64,000 nucleotides of DNA from Oecophyllibacter saccharovorans (GTDB lineage: Bacteria; Pseudomonadota; Alphaproteobacteria; Acetobacterales; Acetobacteraceae): contig NZ_CP038143.1 in the NCBI RefSeq assembly GCF_006542375.1, positions 806,001 through 870,000 on the forward strand, written 5' to 3'. Made by a program: the position numbers and the translations under genes. Under the pieces are notes generated by a model, which was given only the letters and a program-made list of their open reading frames with translations, was not told where the DNA came from and did not search any database. This document shows positions 25,466 to 33,930 of this stretch, piece by piece. Positions within the stretch are counted from its first letter, which is position 1. Each line of letters opens with the position of its first letter.

Positions 25466-27892
25466 TCAGGCGTCAGCAAAGGGAAAACGGGGATGCCAAC
25501 GATTGAGAAGCAGGGCATTGCCCACCACACAGACTGAGCTCAGTGCCATCATGGCTGAAGCGAAAACCGGACTCAGAACCCCCAAAGCGGCCAGGGGAAT
25601 GCACAGAGCGTTGTAGCCGAAAGCAAAAAAGAGATTCTGGCGGATACACCGCATCACGGCTGCCGAAAGTGACAGCGCGGGCGGCAGGGCGGCCAGGCCC
25701 CCGCGCATCAGCACGATATCAGCGCTCTCAAGCGCCAGCGCCGCGCCACTGCCCAGCGCGATCCCCAGATCGGCTTCTGCCAGGGCAGGCGCATCATTGA
25801 TGCCGTCGCCGACCATGCCGACGATCTGCCCCTCTGCCTCCAGCCGGGCGATTTCCTCCGCTTTCTGTCCCGGCAGCACACCGGCGCGCACGATTTCAAT
25901 TCCCAGCGCACGTGCCACCAGATGCGCAACGCGCGGCTGGTCGCCCGAAAGCAGGGCCGGGGTGATGCCTTCAGCAACCAGCGCCTGCAGCACCGCCCGG
26001 TCTTCAGGACGCAGACGGTCAGCAAAAGCCAGGAAGCCCACCAGCTGGGCCGGCTGGGCAGCCGTGCGTTGCCAGGCGACCGCCACTGCCGTGTGACCAA
26101 GCGTTTCCTGCCGCTCCAGCCAGGCTGTTGCTTCTGCCGTCCAGCCGACATGACGGCTTTCCAGAAAGGCGCGTGTGCCGAGCCAGGCCTGGCCGCCCTG
26201 GGGCAGCGCGCCTTCAATGCCCTGACCGGGAACAGCCCGGATGTTGACAAGCTTCGGCAGAGTGTTTTCAAGCACACTTTCCGGAATTTCTCCCGGCGTC
26301 CGTTCTTCCGCTGCCGCACGGACGGCACGTGCGAGCGGGTGTTCGGACACGCGTTCCAACGCGGCTGCCAGCGCCAGAAGAAATGTCTCGCTGTAGGGCG
26401 CTACAGCCTGGCAGGCAACAAGGCTGGGCCTGCCCTCAGTCAGGGTGCCGGTCTTGTCGAACACCAGCATGGTCAGCTTGCGTGCACGCTCCAGTGCACG
26501 GGCGCTGCGGAAGAGAATACCTGCCCGCGCTCCGCGCGCCGTGCCCACCATGATGGCTGTGGGCGTGGCCAGACCAAGCGCGCAGGGGCACGCTACCACC
26601 AGCACTGCGACTGCCCGGATCAGCGCCGGGGCAAAAGCGCCGAGCCAGATCCAGTTGCCCAGCAGCGCCAGAAGGGCGACTGCCAGCACGACCGGCACGA
26701 AAACAGCTGATATGCGGTCAGCCAGCGTCTGGATATCGGCCTTGCTGGCCTGGGCGCGCGCCACGAGCTGGACGATGCGGGCCAGTTCGGTCGTCTCGCC
26801 CGCCTGCTCCACCCGCACGCCAAGCGCACCGAGCCGGTTGATCGCCCCGGCAAGCACCTGCTGGCCCGGCCCGCGTTCCACAGGCATCGACTCACCGCTC
26901 AACAGAGATTCATCAAGCTCGGAAATGCCGTGCAGCACGGTTCCGTCCGCTGGCACGGTTTCACCCGGGCGCACAATAACCACCTGTCCCGGCTGCAGCT
27001 GGCCTGCGGGCACATCCACCAACAGCGTCTCGCCGTCCGGGCCGGGGCTCTCGAGATGCGCCATGACGGGCCGGGCCTGCAGCAGATGGGCCAGGCCTGC
27101 CCGCGCACTGTTGCGCGCCTGCAGCTCCAGCCACCTTCCCAGCAGCACCAGGGTGATCACCGTGGCCCCGGAATCGAAATAAAGCGGTTGCGGCAACCTG
27201 AACGCCATGACCGCCACGCTCCAGCACCAGGCGGCGAAAGAACCCAGGATCACCAGCACGTCCATATTGGCCCCGCCGTGCCGCAGCGCCGCCCAGCCCT
27301 GCCGCCAGAAGCGGCGCGCGCACCAGAACTGCACCACACTGGCCAGAACCAGCTGCACCCAGGGTGGCGGCATCAGGTCACCGCACCCTGGAAGCATGGG
27401 CAGTATCAGAGGCAGCGTGCACATCAGCGCAACAGTGAAATCGGCCAGGATCAGGAAGCCCTGTCTGCCGCTCTTTCCGTTTTCTCCAGCAAGCCTGGAG
27501 AAAGGCCTTTTCCCGCTTTCAGAAGCCGCCGGGCCTGGAGGGGCACCTGCGGCCTGCTGCAGGTTTTCTTCCGGCAGCGCTGTAAATCCGGCTTTTCCGA
27601 CCGCCTGCACGACTTCATGCACCAGCAGTTCTTTCTGCGCGTGTGACAACGCATCAGGGATCAGCAGTTGGGCGGTGCCGGTGGCGAAGCTGACATTCAC
27701 CTCGTGGCTCGCCGCCTCTTCGGCACCCGCCTGGCCATCAGGGGCGGGAGAAGACTGAAAAAAGGAAGTAAGCACGCGACCGAGCACGCGCTGCAGACGC
27801 ACCGCACAGGCGGCGCAACTCATGCCCTCTATCTTGAAAACCACCGGCTTGAAAACCACCGGCCTGTAAGCTGGCGCCTGGTCTGCCTTCAT
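25466..27892 (-). CDS. copA: Copper-type P1B ATPase
   Basis: The product has 808 residues from ATG 27892. One N-terminal HMA domain has GMSCAAC (Cys26, Cys29); the membrane metal site is CPC in VVACPCALGLATP (about residue 435), the phosphorylated Asp lies in DKTGTLTEG (about 480), and GDGINDAPAL and the SEHPL motif of the nucleotide domain are present. CPC with the following transmembrane pattern indicates a Cu(I) exporter. Residues 11-20 are a perfect PVVFK duplication caused by a 15-base tandem repeat. Its start overlaps the hisD stop (ATGA), an unusual partner. No CueR-type operator is visible because there is no gap. Confidence 0.93.
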   Translation of the reverse strand: MKADQAPAYRPVVFKPVVFKIEGMSCAACAVRLQRVLGRVLTSFFQSSPAPDGQAGAEEAASHEVNVSFATGTAQLLIPDALSHAQKELLVHEVVQAVGKAGFTALPEENLQQAAGAPPGPAASESGKRPFSRLAGENGKSGRQGFLILADFTVALMCTLPLILPMLPGCGDLMPPPWVQLVLASVVQFWCARRFWRQGWAALRHGGANMDVLVILGSFAAWCWSVAVMAFRLPQPLYFDSGATVITLVLLGRWLELQARNSARAGLAHLLQARPVMAHLESPGPDGETLLVDVPAGQLQPGQVVIVRPGETVPADGTVLHGISELDESLLSGESMPVERGPGQQVLAGAINRLGALGVRVEQAGETTELARIVQLVARAQASKADIQTLADRISAVFVPVVLAVALLALLGNWIWLGAFAPALIRAVAVLVVACPCALGLATPTAIMVGTARGARAGILFRSARALERARKLTMLVFDKTGTLTEGRPSLVACQAVAPYSETFLLALAAALERVSEHPLARAVRAAAEERTPGEIPESVLENTLPKLVNIRAVPGQGIEGALPQGGQAWLGTRAFLESRHVGWTAEATAWLERQETLGHTAVAVAWQRTAAQPAQLVGFLAFADRLRPEDRAVLQALVAEGITPALLSGDQPRVAHLVARALGIEIVRAGVLPGQKAEEIARLEAEGQIVGMVGDGINDAPALAEADLGIALGSGAALALESADIVLMRGGLAALPPALSLSAAVMRCIRQNLFFAFGYNALCIPLAALGVLSPVFASAMMALSSVCVVGNALLLNRWHPRFPFADA

Positions 27893-29199
27893 TCCGACCC
27901 CTGCCCGGTCAGCCGCCTTATCCGCTCGGACAGGCTGAGACCATGCGCCTCCAGCCCTTCCGCGCGCGCCAGTTCCGCGCCAGCCGGACCGATGGCCAGC
28001 AGGCCGGCGGCATCAGTTTCGATGGTAGTGGTGCGCTTGAGAAAATCAAACACGGAAAGGCCGGAGGAAAAACGCGCCGTCCGGCTGGTAGGCAGCACAT
28101 GGTTGGGGCCCCCGACATAGTCCCCCAAAGCTTCGGGGCAGTGACGGCCCATGAAAATCGCTCCGGCATGGCGTACACCTGCACTGAAGGCCCGGGGGTC
28201 GTCAAGCATCACTTCCAGATGTTCGGGAGCCAGGGCATTGACGATCTCCGACGCTTCCCCCCAGTCGCGCACCACCACGACCGCACCGTGATCCTCCCAG
28301 CTTCTGCGAGCGATCTCGCGGCGTGACAGGATGGCCAGGATTTCCTCCACCGTTGCAACCACACGCTCGGCAAAGGCGGCGTCATCCGTGATGAGAACGG
28401 CCTGAGCCCGCTCATCATGTTCAGCCTGCGCCAGAAGATCCAGCGCCACCAGGGCGGGATCGTTGGAGCTGTCAGCCACGACGACGATTTCAGAAGGACC
28501 GGCAATACTGTCGATGCCGGTATGGCCGTAGACCTGCTTCTTGGCTTCAGCCACGTAAGCGTTGCCAGGACCGGTGATGCGGTCAACCGGCGCGATGGTG
28601 ACTGTGCCGTAAGCCATGGCCGCCACCGCCTGTGCACCGCCGATCCGGTAGATCTCCGTCACCCCGCACAGCTGGGCTGCCGCCATGACCAACGGATTGA
28701 GCTCACCGCCCGGCGTGGGCACACACATGGCCAGCCGCTCCACGCCGGCCACGCGGGCTGGCAGGGCGTTCATCAGGACCGAGGAAGGATAAGCGGCCTT
28801 GCCGCCCGGCACGTAGAGACCGGCTGAATCAAGCGCAATCCACCGCATGCCCAGGCGTATGCCTTCTGCGTCCGTCATATCCAGGTCACGCGGCATCTGA
28901 GCTTCATGAAAGGCTGTGATGCGCGCGGCTGCCAGTTCAAGCGCCGCACGGGTTTCTGAGGGCACCTGGGCAGCGCTTTCAGAAATCTCCTCCTGCGTCA
29001 GCCGCAGGGTCTGGGGTGTCAGCGTTACCCGATCAAAACGCTCCGTCAGCTCACAAAGAGCGGCATCTCCGCGCGCCCGCACGTCCTGGATGATATCGCG
29101 CACGGGTGCAGCAACAGATTCCCCCTGCTGACCGCGCGCTGTCAGCAAGGCCTGGAATCTCAGGAAAAAAGCCGGATCGCTCGTATCCAGATAGATCAT
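27889..29199 (-). CDS. hisD: Histidinol dehydrogenase
   Basis: The product has 436 residues from ATG 29199. HisD catalyses the last two steps of histidine synthesis, L-histidinol to L-histidine, using zinc and NAD+. Family blocks include YVPGGKAAYPSSVLMNALPA, GGAQAVAAMAYGT, ITGPGNAYVAEAKK, IAGPSEIVV, LLAQAEHDE and the C-terminal PEALGDYVGGPNHVLPT. Length is standard. It overlaps hisG upstream and copA downstream, both as ATGA. Confidence 0.97.
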   Translation of the reverse strand: MIYLDTSDPAFFLRFQALLTARGQQGESVAAPVRDIIQDVRARGDAALCELTERFDRVTLTPQTLRLTQEEISESAAQVPSETRAALELAAARITAFHEAQMPRDLDMTDAEGIRLGMRWIALDSAGLYVPGGKAAYPSSVLMNALPARVAGVERLAMCVPTPGGELNPLVMAAAQLCGVTEIYRIGGAQAVAAMAYGTVTIAPVDRITGPGNAYVAEAKKQVYGHTGIDSIAGPSEIVVVADSSNDPALVALDLLAQAEHDERAQAVLITDDAAFAERVVATVEEILAILSRREIARRSWEDHGAVVVVRDWGEASEIVNALAPEHLEVMLDDPRAFSAGVRHAGAIFMGRHCPEALGDYVGGPNHVLPTSRTARFSSGLSVFDFLKRTTTIETDAAGLLAIGPAGAELARAEGLEAHGLSLSERIRRLTGQGSE

Positions 29200-29975
29200 C
29201 GCCCTGCCTCATTGGCGTGCATGGTCGCTCTTTTTTCTTTCTGCACCTGCTCCCCGGGACCGGAACCTGCGGGCGCCGATTTTGCGGAGACCGCCTGGCG
29301 GAAACGCTCAATCAGGGTGCCGACCTCTTCAGGCCGGGTTTTCAGCGCCACGCGATTGACGATCAGGCGGCTTGAAACCGGCGTGATGGTTTCGATCTCT
29401 TCCAGTCCGTTGGCCTGCAATGTCGCGCCTGTGTCAACAAGGTCGACAATCACATCGGCCATGCTCAGCGTCGGGGCGAGCTCCATGGCGCCATGCAGGT
29501 GCACGATTTCGGCATTGATAGCCCGGGCTGCAAAATGGCGCCGGGCAATGGCCGGATACTTCGTTGCCACCCGCAGGCGTGAGCGGCCCTCAGGGCGCCT
29601 ATCCACTTCCTGCGCCCTGGCAGGCAACGGCTTCTGCCGCCCCTCGGGTTCCTTCAGGCGCGCTACCGCCACGCGGCACCCACCGATCCCGAGATCGAGC
29701 GGGGTATAGAGATCTGGGTAGTCGAATTCCATCAGCACGTCAGAGCCGCACACCCCGAGTGCCGCCCCGCCATAGGCCACGAAAGTGGCCACATCAAAGG
29801 AGCGGACGCGCACGATATCGAGATGGGGGTCACTTGTGGGAAAGCGCAGGCGCCTGCTGCTTTCATCAAGGCAGTCCGGCGCGGGCTCCAGCCCGGTCCG
29901 GGCCAGGACAGGCCGCAGGGCTTTGAGAATCCGTCCCTTGGGCAGCGCGAGAACGAGCGGAGAAGGCGCAGACAT
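29196..29975 (-). CDS. hisG: ATP phosphoribosyltransferase, short form
   Basis: The product has 259 residues from ATG 29975, preceded on the minus strand by an AGGAGGG ribosome site four bases away; longer frames upstream have no family similarity. It commits ATP and PRPP to histidine synthesis. LALPKGRILK opens the protein and LVDTGATLQANGLEEI is the PRPP-binding loop. The C-terminal regulatory ACT-like domain of long HisG is missing, so a HisZ partner is expected elsewhere. A polar insertion (~109-130) and a short tail explain its length above ~220. Confidence 0.94.
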   Translation of the reverse strand: MSAPSPLVLALPKGRILKALRPVLARTGLEPAPDCLDESSRRLRFPTSDPHLDIVRVRSFDVATFVAYGGAALGVCGSDVLMEFDYPDLYTPLDLGIGGCRVAVARLKEPEGRQKPLPARAQEVDRRPEGRSRLRVATKYPAIARRHFAARAINAEIVHLHGAMELAPTLSMADVIVDLVDTGATLQANGLEEIETITPVSSRLIVNRVALKTRPEEVGTLIERFRQAVSAKSAPAGSGPGEQVQKEKRATMHANEAGR

Positions 29976-30128
29976 CAGACCCTCCTGCTGGGAGCGCGGC
30001 CCCGAAAAAGCTCTGCGCCAGGCGAAGACAGGTTCAGGAACAAGCGGTGGCCGCGCGGCTTCCGATCCCAGAAACGTGAAGCAGAATCTCCAGGTGGTCA
30101 ATGGCCCTTCCTGCTTCGCTCAGCCCCC

Positions 30129-30860
30129 TCACTCAACCGGGGAGAAACGTGCGACCTGGGCATGCAGGTCACGCCTGCGCCTGACAGCCATCCGTGCGGC
30201 CGTCAGCACGGCCTGCGCCTCTTCCACCGCCTGATCAAGTACCTCATTGACCAGAACGTAATCGAACTCGTTCCAGTGGGAGATCTCATCCATGGCTGCC
30301 CGCATGCGTTTGCCGATTTCCTCAGCGCTGTCGGAATCGCGCCCGCGCAGCCGGCTTTCCAGCGCTTCCAGCGAAGGGGGCAGCACGAACAGCCCCACCA
30401 CGTCTTCCGGCAACGCCTTGCGAAGCTGGCGATAGCCCTGCCAGTCGATATCAAGAATGACATCCCGCCCGCTTTCCAGCGCTTCCAGCAAGGGTTTGCG
30501 CGGGGTGCCGTAACCACGGCCGAACACTTCGGCCCATTCCAGCAGATCGCCCTTTCGAGCCATGTCACGGAACTGGTCCAGCGGCCGGAAGTGATAATCC
30601 ACCCCTTCGCGCTCGCCCGGACGCGGCGCACGCGTCGTGACGGATACGGAGGTAAAGAGGGAAGGGTCACGTGCCCGCAGGGCACGGGCAATGGTGGATT
30701 TCCCGGCCCCTGAGGGGGCTGCGATCACCAGGCACACCCCGCGCCGCCCGGGCTGGACTGAACGGGCCGGCGCGCCGGGGGAAGAAGGCGCGGCAGGCGC
30801 TGCGGATGGCACGTGCGCGTCAGCGGGAAGAGAGGGGGCGGGGCAGGAAGGCTGGGGCAC
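30129..30860 (-). CDS. gmk: Guanylate kinase
   Basis: The product has 243 residues if GTG 30860 is used; GTG 30809 would remove 17. It phosphorylates GMP to GDP. The P-loop APSGAGKST lies near 48-56, followed by SVTTRAPRPGEREGVDYHF (GMP-binding), GDLLEWAEVFGRGYGTP and the lid PPSLEALESRLRGR. The first ~38 residues are Ala/Pro/Ser-rich and not usual for Gmk (~205 residues). The gap to hisG is 153 bases, and the two may still be one transcript. Confidence 0.93.
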   Translation of the reverse strand: MPQPSCPAPSLPADAHVPSAAPAAPSSPGAPARSVQPGRRGVCLVIAAPSGAGKSTIARALRARDPSLFTSVSVTTRAPRPGEREGVDYHFRPLDQFRDMARKGDLLEWAEVFGRGYGTPRKPLLEALESGRDVILDIDWQGYRQLRKALPEDVVGLFVLPPSLEALESRLRGRDSDSAEEIGKRMRAAMDEISHWNEFDYVLVNEVLDQAVEEAQAVLTAARMAVRRRRDLHAQVARFSPVE

Positions 30861-31332
30861 GGCAGTCCGTCTCCTGGGGGTTCGTAGCCTGTGCCGTTGC
30901 GGCTGTGAGCCCTTGTGAAACGGCAGCTGTCACCGGGTGCTTATAAAGAAAAAGGGAGATTTATGAAGAGCATGTCCGGCGCGCGGCAGGCAAGATCCCT
31001 GGCAGGATTCAGATCAACCGTCCCGGAGGAGCGGAAATACGCGGTTTCGTGAGCGGTTTTTGCTGTTTTTGACCTTTTCGTGCCTGCACTCATGGCCCAT
31101 ATTGTAGCTCAGGAAGAGCGCACATACGGCCCGATTGTTTTCATGGCCTACTTATAATGTTTATAATGGGCTCCCTTCCGGCACGGGTTTCCGCTGAAGC
31201 GAACCCTGCTGCCCTTTCCGGCTCTCAATCCGGCTGCCTTCTGAAACGGGTGCCCCATTGTGCAGCAGGGAAGACATGGATGAATAAAACGACTGTAAAA
31301 CAGATCAAAACAGATAAAGAAAGAGACTTCCC
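30861..31332. other. Gene-free region upstream of pqqA
   Basis: These ~470 bases separate the divergent gmk and pqqA. They hold a pair of TATAAT elements (31153-31158, 31162-31167) and, just before pqqA, an A-rich leader with two AAAACAGAT repeats (31298-31316). There is no convincing protein gene or stable RNA. Confidence 0.5.
31153..31167 (+). promoter_or_regulatory. Tandem TATAAT boxes, candidate pqqA promoter
   Basis: Two perfect -10 hexamers nine bases apart (CTTATAATGTTTATAATGGG) lie ~165-180 bases before the pqqA start. A weak -35-like TTTTCA lies about 17-18 bases upstream of the second. AT-rich elements stand out against the local GC content. Confidence 0.4.
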
Positions 31333-31446
31333 ATGACCTGGACCACTCCGAAAGTGACCGAAATCCCCCTGGGCGGCGAAATCAACTCCTATGTCTGCGC
31401 TGAACGCGCCCGCAAGACCGCTGCAACAGGCCGCGCTTCCAGCTGA
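31333..31446 (+). CDS. pqqA: PQQ precursor peptide PqqA
   Basis: A 37-residue peptide starting MTWTTPKVTEIPLGG. The glutamate and tyrosine that are cross-linked into PQQ lie in EINSY (Glu16, Tyr20; E-x3-Y spacing). The peptide is bound by PqqD, and PqqE joins the two side chains. The ribosome site (AAAGAAAGAG) lies ~10 bases upstream. The tail after the motif (VCAERARKTAATGRASS) is longer than in many homologues. A 190-base gap separates it from pqqB, as is common where pqqA is expressed in excess. Confidence 0.95.
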   Translation: MTWTTPKVTEIPLGGEINSYVCAERARKTAATGRASS

Positions 31447-31638
31447 GCCGACCCTGACATATCCATACCCCTAGTCCCGGGTCTGCCAGTCAGGCAAGGC
31501 CCAGGACTGTGCTGCCGGAGAGGCCAGCGCTTCTTCCTGATCCGACTCGTCTGGCCTGGCTGTAGCCGCTTCAGAAACGCGGCAGGGCCGGAATTTCAAA
31601 ACCGGCTCCCTGTGAAATGAAACATGGACGTGCCAACC

Positions 31639-32658
31639 ATGCTTGATGTCATCGTTCTGGGCGCTGCAGCCGGTGGCGGCTTTCCACAGTGGAATTCCGC
31701 AGCTCCTGGCTGCCTGGCGGCACGCAATGGTCTGAAGCAGGACCAGCGCGCGCCCGAGAACCCGCCTGATGCCGCGCCTGCCTTCGCCAAACCACGCAGC
31801 CAGGCTTCTCTGGCTTTCAGCGGAGATGGAAAGCACTGGTTCCTCATCAATGCTTCACCCGATCTGCGTGCTCAGATTCTGGCCACACCTGAACTTCAGC
31901 AGCCCGCTCCCCGGCAAGCCGGTGACCCGGTACGGGGAACGCCCATTGCTGGCGTTCTGCTCACCGGCGCTGAGATTGATGCGGCAGTGGGGCTGCTGAC
32001 CCTGCGTGAGCGTGAGCCCTTCACCCTCTGGGGCAGCGCCAGCACCCTGGCGCAGCTTGACGCCAACCCGATGTTCGAGGCCCTCGACCGCGATATCGTC
32101 AAGCGTGAAAAGCTGGCTCTCGATGTCCCTTTTCCTCTCCCCCTCAAGGATGGCACGCCTTCCGGCCTGGTGTGCGAAGCTTTCGCGGTTCCTGGGAAGG
32201 CACCGCTTTATGCGGAGAAAGAGGGCAGCCAGCCTGATGAAACCCTCGGCTTTTCCATCACCGGCGGGGGGCGCACCCTGGTGGTGGTGCCGGGCTGCGC
32301 TGAAATCACCCCCTCCCTGATTGAGCGTGCACGCAAGGCGGATCTGTTTTTCTTCGATGGCACCCTGTGGCGCGACGATGAAATGATCCGCGCCGGTCTG
32401 AGCCCCAAAAGCGGTCACCGCATGGGCCATGTATCCGTCACCGGTGATGACGGGCCGCTGCGTCATTTCGCCGCCTGCGCCCGGCCGCGCAAGGTGCTGA
32501 TCCACATCAACAACTCCAATCCTGTCCTGCTCGAAAACAGCCCCGAGCGGAGCCAGGCCGAAGCCGCGGGCTGGACCGTTGCCGAAGACGGCATGCGTTT
32601 TCATCTTGAAAGCCCGCCTGGTCCGCAAGCGGGCGCGCCTGGAGAGAGCCAACCATGA
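31639..32658 (+). CDS. pqqB: PQQ biosynthesis protein PqqB
   Basis: The product has 339 residues from ATG 31639, chosen because homologues begin MxDVIVLGAAAGGGFPQWN; ATG 31624 would add five residues. PqqB has a metallo-beta-lactamase fold and is proposed to hydroxylate the tyrosine part of the PqqA-derived dipeptide. Visible blocks are GGGFPQWNSAAPGC near the start, FLINASPDLRAQI, VLLTGAEIDAAVGLL (the site of the degenerate HxHxDH motif), FFDGTLWRDDEM and IHINNSNPVL. It overlaps pqqC by four bases (ATGA). Confidence 0.95.
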   Translation: MLDVIVLGAAAGGGFPQWNSAAPGCLAARNGLKQDQRAPENPPDAAPAFAKPRSQASLAFSGDGKHWFLINASPDLRAQILATPELQQPAPRQAGDPVRGTPIAGVLLTGAEIDAAVGLLTLREREPFTLWGSASTLAQLDANPMFEALDRDIVKREKLALDVPFPLPLKDGTPSGLVCEAFAVPGKAPLYAEKEGSQPDETLGFSITGGGRTLVVVPGCAEITPSLIERARKADLFFFDGTLWRDDEMIRAGLSPKSGHRMGHVSVTGDDGPLRHFAACARPRKVLIHINNSNPVLLENSPERSQAEAAGWTVAEDGMRFHLESPPGPQAGAPGESQP

Positions 32659-33515
32659 CCTCCGCCCTCCCTGCCTTTCCCGCCCCTCCCGCTCTGGACA
32701 CTCTCCTGACGCCTGATCAGCTGGAGGAAAGGCTCCGTGCCATCGGCGCAGAACGCTATCATCGCAATCACCCCCTACATAAAGCGATGTATGCAGGAGA
32801 GCTGACACGCGAACAGCTCCAGGCCTGGGCTTTGAACCGGTATTATTACCAGGCGCAGATTCCGGTAAAAGACGCCACCCTCATGGCCCGCCTGCCCACG
32901 CCTGAGCTGAGGCGTGAATGGAGGCGGCGCATCGTCGACCATGACGGCACAGAGCCCGCCGATACTTCCGCTACAGAAGGCGGAGTGACCCGCTGGCTGC
33001 ACCTGACGAGAGGTCTGGGGCTGACAGACAATTACGTCACTTCACTGGAAGGCCTGTTGCCAGGCACCCGTTACGCTGTCGACGCTTATGTGGCTTTCGT
33101 GCGTGACCGGTCCATTCTGGCAGCCATCGCTTCCTCCCTGACCGAGCTTTTCTCACCTACCATCATTCCCGAGCGGATGTCGGGCATGTTGCGCCATTAC
33201 CCCTTCATCACTGAAGAGACGATGGCTTATTTCAAGCCGCGCCTCACCCAGGCGCCGCGCGATTCCGAATTCGCCCTGGCCTGGGTACGCGCGCATGCCC
33301 GCACGCCCGAAACCCAGGCTGAGGTGATAGGCGCGCTTGAGTTCAAATGCGGCCTTCTGTGGACCCTGCTGGACGTGCTGGATTATTCCTACGGTCGCGG
33401 CGCGCAGGGACCTGCGCAGGCCCATATTCCTCCCGGCAGCTTCGTGCCCGAAGGCTACGTATCGGCCATCGGCGGCAAGCCGACGCAACACGCCCTCCTT
33501 TCCCCCGGTGCCTGA
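32655..33515 (+). CDS. pqqC: Pyrroloquinoline-quinone synthase PqqC
   Basis: The product has 286 residues from ATG 32655, overlapping the pqqB stop. PqqC is a cofactorless oxidase that makes the last eight-electron oxidation to PQQ. It is all helical, with the conserved HPLHKAMYAGELTREQ, ALNRYYYQAQIPVKD, RRRIVDHDGTE and ASSLTELFSP blocks that contribute active-site His, Tyr and Arg. The C-terminus runs ~30 residues past the usual ~250 (a Gly/Pro-rich tail after LDVLDYSYG). pqqD follows after 28 bases. Confidence 0.96.
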   Translation: MTSALPAFPAPPALDTLLTPDQLEERLRAIGAERYHRNHPLHKAMYAGELTREQLQAWALNRYYYQAQIPVKDATLMARLPTPELRREWRRRIVDHDGTEPADTSATEGGVTRWLHLTRGLGLTDNYVTSLEGLLPGTRYAVDAYVAFVRDRSILAAIASSLTELFSPTIIPERMSGMLRHYPFITEETMAYFKPRLTQAPRDSEFALAWVRAHARTPETQAEVIGALEFKCGLLWTLLDVLDYSYGRGAQGPAQAHIPPGSFVPEGYVSAIGGKPTQHALLSPGA

Positions 33516-33543
33516 GCCCGACGTCGCAAAAGCTGCTGTGACA

Positions 33544-33834
33544 ATGCCTGCCTTTACCCCGGCCAGCCGGCCGCTTTTTCGCCGCGGCGTGCGGTTGCAG
33601 CATGACCGGGTACGCAACCGCTGGCTTATCCAGGGCCCTGAGCGCGCCTGGCTGGCCGACGAAACCGCAGCCACCGTCCTGCAGCATCTGGACGGCAAAC
33701 ACAGCATCAACGATATCGCCGCCCTGCTGGCCACACGCTACAACGCCCCGACTGAGCAGATTCTGGCGGACATTCTGGACCTGCTTGCCGCTTTAAAGGC
33801 AAAAGACCTGCTGCGCGAAAAGCCGTCCGACTGA
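33544..33834 (+). CDS. pqqD: PqqA-binding chaperone PqqD
   Basis: The product has 96 residues from ATG 33544 (MPAFTPASRPLFRRGVRLQ); GTG 33508, overlapping pqqC, is an alternative that adds 12. PqqD binds PqqA and presents it to the radical-SAM enzyme PqqE. The family blocks RPLFRRGVRLQHDRVRNRW, LIQGPERA and the winged-helix part (TAATVLQHLDGKHSINDIAALL) are clear. pqqE, normally next, lies 3.4 kb away beyond sldBA. A bidirectional terminator follows directly. Confidence 0.94.
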   Translation: MPAFTPASRPLFRRGVRLQHDRVRNRWLIQGPERAWLADETAATVLQHLDGKHSINDIAALLATRYNAPTEQILADILDLLAALKAKDLLREKPSD

Positions 33835-33866
33835 TACGAAAACCCCATAAAAACACGACCGAAACA

Positions 33867-33904
33867 GAACGCCCCTCTTTTCTGGAGTGAAAAGAGGGGC
33901 GTTC
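33867..33904. terminator. Bidirectional terminator between pqqD and sldA
   Basis: A 15-base perfect stem: GAACGCCCCTCTTTT (33867-33881) pairs with AAAAGAGGGGCGTTC (33890-33904) around an 8-base loop. It serves the convergent ends of pqqABCD and sldBA. Confidence 0.8.
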
Positions 33905-33930
33905 ATTGCAGTGGACGACCGTGGAAAAGA

